Shown here piece by piece: positions 4,645 through 6,101 of a stretch of 6,101 nt of DNA (positions are counted from its first letter, which is position 1; each line of letters begins with the position of its first letter). The notes under the pieces are model-generated. The model searched no databases and had not been told where the DNA came from. It was given only the letters and a program-made list of their open reading frames with translations. Position numbers and translations under genes: made by a program. Source of the stretch: Prevotella sp. (lineage in GTDB: Bacteria > Bacteroidota > Bacteroidia > Bacteroidales > Bacteroidaceae); the NCBI GenBank assembly GCA_017442765.1, contig JAFRZC010000143.1, positions 1 to 6,101 of the forward strand, in the 5' to 3' direction.

Positions 4645-5826
4645 ATGAAAGAATTAGCACTGAAATACGGATGTAATCCGAATCAGAAGCCTTCGCGTAT
4701 TTTCATGGAAGAAGGCGAGTTACCCATAGAAGTCGTTAACGGCCGTCCGGGCTACATTAACCTGCTCGACGCGCTGAACTCATGGCAGCTTGTGCGCGAG
4801 CTGGAACAGGCGACGGGTCTGCCTGCCGCCGCATCGTTCAAGCATGTGTCACCGGCGGGCGCAGCTGTGGGTTTGCCTCTAAACGACACGCTGCGCAAGA
4901 TTTATTTCGTTGACGACGTGAAGATGGAGCTTTCGCCGTTGGCCTGTGCCTACGCCCGGGCACGTGGAGCCGACCGTATGTCGTCGTATGGCGACTTTGT
5001 GGCACTCTCCGACACCTGCGACGCGGCTACGGCCACCCTTCTGAAGCGCGAGGTGAGCGACGGTGTGATAGCTCCCGACTATACGCCCGAGGCCATCGAA
5101 ATCCTGAAAGCCAAGCGCAAAGGAACCTATTGCGTCATCAAGATCGACCCTGCCTATCGTCCAGCCCCCATTGAGCGCAAGCAGCTGTTTGGTATCACCT
5201 TCGAGCAAGGTCGCAACGAGATATGTCTTGACGATGCCGCTTTGTTCGAGAACATTCCCACAAAGAATAAACAGTTTACCGACGAGGCACGTCGCGACCT
5301 CATTGTGGCACTCATTACGCTGAAATACACACAGTCCAATTCGGTCTGCTATGCGAAAGACGGGCAGGCTATTGGCATCGGGGCCGGCCAGCAGAGTCGT
5401 ATCCACTGCACTCGTCTGGCCGGGCAGAAGGCAGATAACTGGTGGCTGCGGCAGTGTCCGAAGGTCATGGCACTGCCTTTCCGTGCCGATATCCGTCGTG
5501 CAGACCGCGACAACACCATTGACCTCTACATTGGCGACGAGGCCGATGACGTGTTGCGCGATGGTGCATGGCAGCAATTCTTCACCGAGTGTCCGGAACC
5601 GCTCACACGCGAGGAGCGGCAGGCATGGATTGCTCAGCATACGGGTGTGTCGCTGGCCAGCGATGCCTTCTTTCCCTTCGGCGACAATGTGGAGCGGGCA
5701 CACAAGAGCGGCGTGCAGTTCATCGCCCAGGCCGGAGGCTCCGTGCGCGACGACCATGTCATCATGACAGCCGATAAATACAACATCGCTATGGCCTTTA
5801 CGGGTGTGCGCCTGTTCCACCATTAA
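4645..5826 (+). CDS. purH: Stand-alone AICAR formyltransferase (C-terminal half of PurH/ATIC)
   Basis: A 393-residue cytoplasmic enzyme that transfers a formyl group from 10-formyltetrahydrofolate to AICAR, giving FAICAR, the penultimate step of de novo IMP synthesis. Signature stretches are LKYGCNPNQKP (6-16), SFKHVSPAGAAVG (64-76), YARARGADRMSSYGDFVALSD (103-123), KYTQSNSVCYAK (227-238), GIGAGQQSRIHCTRLAG (244-260), SDAFFPFGDNV (339-349) and the terminal RLFHH. Lys66-His67 correspond to the catalytic Lys-His pair of ATIC, and Asn232 and Asp347 to other active-site residues. The N-terminal IMP cyclohydrolase domain of the usual bifunctional PurH (over 500 residues) is absent, so the symbol applies only to this half and cyclisation must be done by another protein. 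From memory the sequence is closer to animal ATIC than to E. coli PurH. ATG at 4645 has AAGG eight bases upstream; a TTG at 4603 lies in the repeat cluster. Confidence 0.93.
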   Translation: MKELALKYGCNPNQKPSRIFMEEGELPIEVVNGRPGYINLLDALNSWQLVRELEQATGLPAAASFKHVSPAGAAVGLPLNDTLRKIYFVDDVKMELSPLACAYARARGADRMSSYGDFVALSDTCDAATATLLKREVSDGVIAPDYTPEAIEILKAKRKGTYCVIKIDPAYRPAPIERKQLFGITFEQGRNEICLDDAALFENIPTKNKQFTDEARRDLIVALITLKYTQSNSVCYAKDGQAIGIGAGQQSRIHCTRLAGQKADNWWLRQCPKVMALPFRADIRRADRDNTIDLYIGDEADDVLRDGAWQQFFTECPEPLTREERQAWIAQHTGVSLASDAFFPFGDNVERAHKSGVQFIAQAGGSVRDDHVIMTADKYNIAMAFTGVRLFHH

Positions 5827-5896
5827 CGTGAAAGGTGAGAGAATAGTTTTCCCTATCGTCTGTTAACTCCCGATAACTCCTAAAAAAGAAATGATT

Positions 5897-6079
5897 ATGA
5901 ACGATATTGACCAGATTATCGAAGACGGAATAGTTTTTAAGCGCGGCGGTGGTGGCAAGGAAAACGATGGAAAGGTGAAGACCAAGGCCAAGAAGAAAAA
6001 GTACATCACGGGTGCTCACGGTTCGGGCTCAGCCCGCCAGAAAGCGAAATACCGTGAGCAACGCACCAAACGGTCTTAG
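5897..6079 (+). CDS. Small basic protein of unknown function
   Basis: A 60-residue protein with a short acidic amphipathic start (MNDIDQIIEDGIVFKRG), a glycine patch, a lysine-rich middle (KVKTKAKKKKYI) and a tail AHGSGSARQKAKYREQRTKRS. The composition suggests nucleic-acid or ribosome contact, but no known domain is recognisable. ATG at 5897 is preferred because the A-rich stretch 5882-5890 is better spaced for it; the in-frame ATG at 5891 adds two residues. It begins 70 bases after the transformylase stop with no promoter box or terminator between, so it is probably co-transcribed. Its different base composition from the shadow frames and the ordered acidic-to-basic layout argue for a real gene. 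Confidence 0.6.
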   Translation: MNDIDQIIEDGIVFKRGGGGKENDGKVKTKAKKKKYITGAHGSGSARQKAKYREQRTKRS

Positions 6080-6101
6080 CCACGGACGACGTATTTCTTT
6101 C

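Noticed and set aside
4879..5823. A 314-codon minus-strand open frame opposite the AICAR formyltransferase gene
   Set aside because: It is antisense to a strongly conserved enzyme, and its length is explained by codon bias on the real strand.
5862..5880. TAACTCC direct repeat and GTTA/TAAC inverted repeat after the transformylase gene as a terminator
   Set aside because: The stem is four pairs with an eight-base loop and there is no T run, so it is too weak to call.

Overview
The window looks like ordinary chromosomal DNA from a member of the Bacteroidales, most likely Prevotella or a close relative. Genus is an inference; no rRNA or other decisive marker is present. Four intergenic spots carry the Bacteroidetes -7 box (TAnnTTTG). 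Two of these have a perfect TTTG -33 box and a third a TTG box, each 20 bases upstream. Ribosome-binding sites are A-rich rather than Shine-Dalgarno-like, and one protein has a lipobox of the Bacteroidetes type.

Layout. Bases 2-169 are the tail of an unidentified plus-strand gene whose stop codon lies in an imperfect hairpin. Bases 170-463 have no credible gene but are rich in inverted repeats and end in a plus-strand terminator-like hairpin. Bases 464-2126 hold a minus-strand two-gene operon that encodes the two halves of a UshA/CpdB-type 5'-nucleotidase as separate proteins, the C-terminal half first (as a lipoprotein) and the catalytic metallophosphatase half second. An AT-rich divergent region carries facing promoters for that operon and for rplS (ribosomal protein L19). 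rplS has a strongly folded leader and a clear terminator.

Bases 2863-4438 hold a second minus-strand operon: a small helical, possibly DNA-binding protein and a large secreted protein of unknown function, overlapping by a few bases. Back to back with its promoter is the promoter of a stand-alone AICAR formyltransferase (393 residues). It corresponds to the C-terminal half of PurH/ATIC without the IMP cyclohydrolase half. Between its promoter and start codon sits a GC-rich, REP-like repeat cluster. A small, very basic protein follows in the same direction, probably in the same transcript.

How the genes relate. Two loci concern purines: extracytoplasmic nucleotide dephosphorylation (the split nucleotidase) and the penultimate step of de novo IMP synthesis (the transformylase). 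They are on separate transcripts, and nothing in the sequence shows co-regulation. I see no mobile element, CRISPR array, tRNA, rRNA or phage module. The observations most worth follow-up are the rplS leader fold, the repeat cluster in the transformylase leader, the structured region after base 164, the split and order-swapped nucleotidase, and the ATIC-like stand-alone transformylase.
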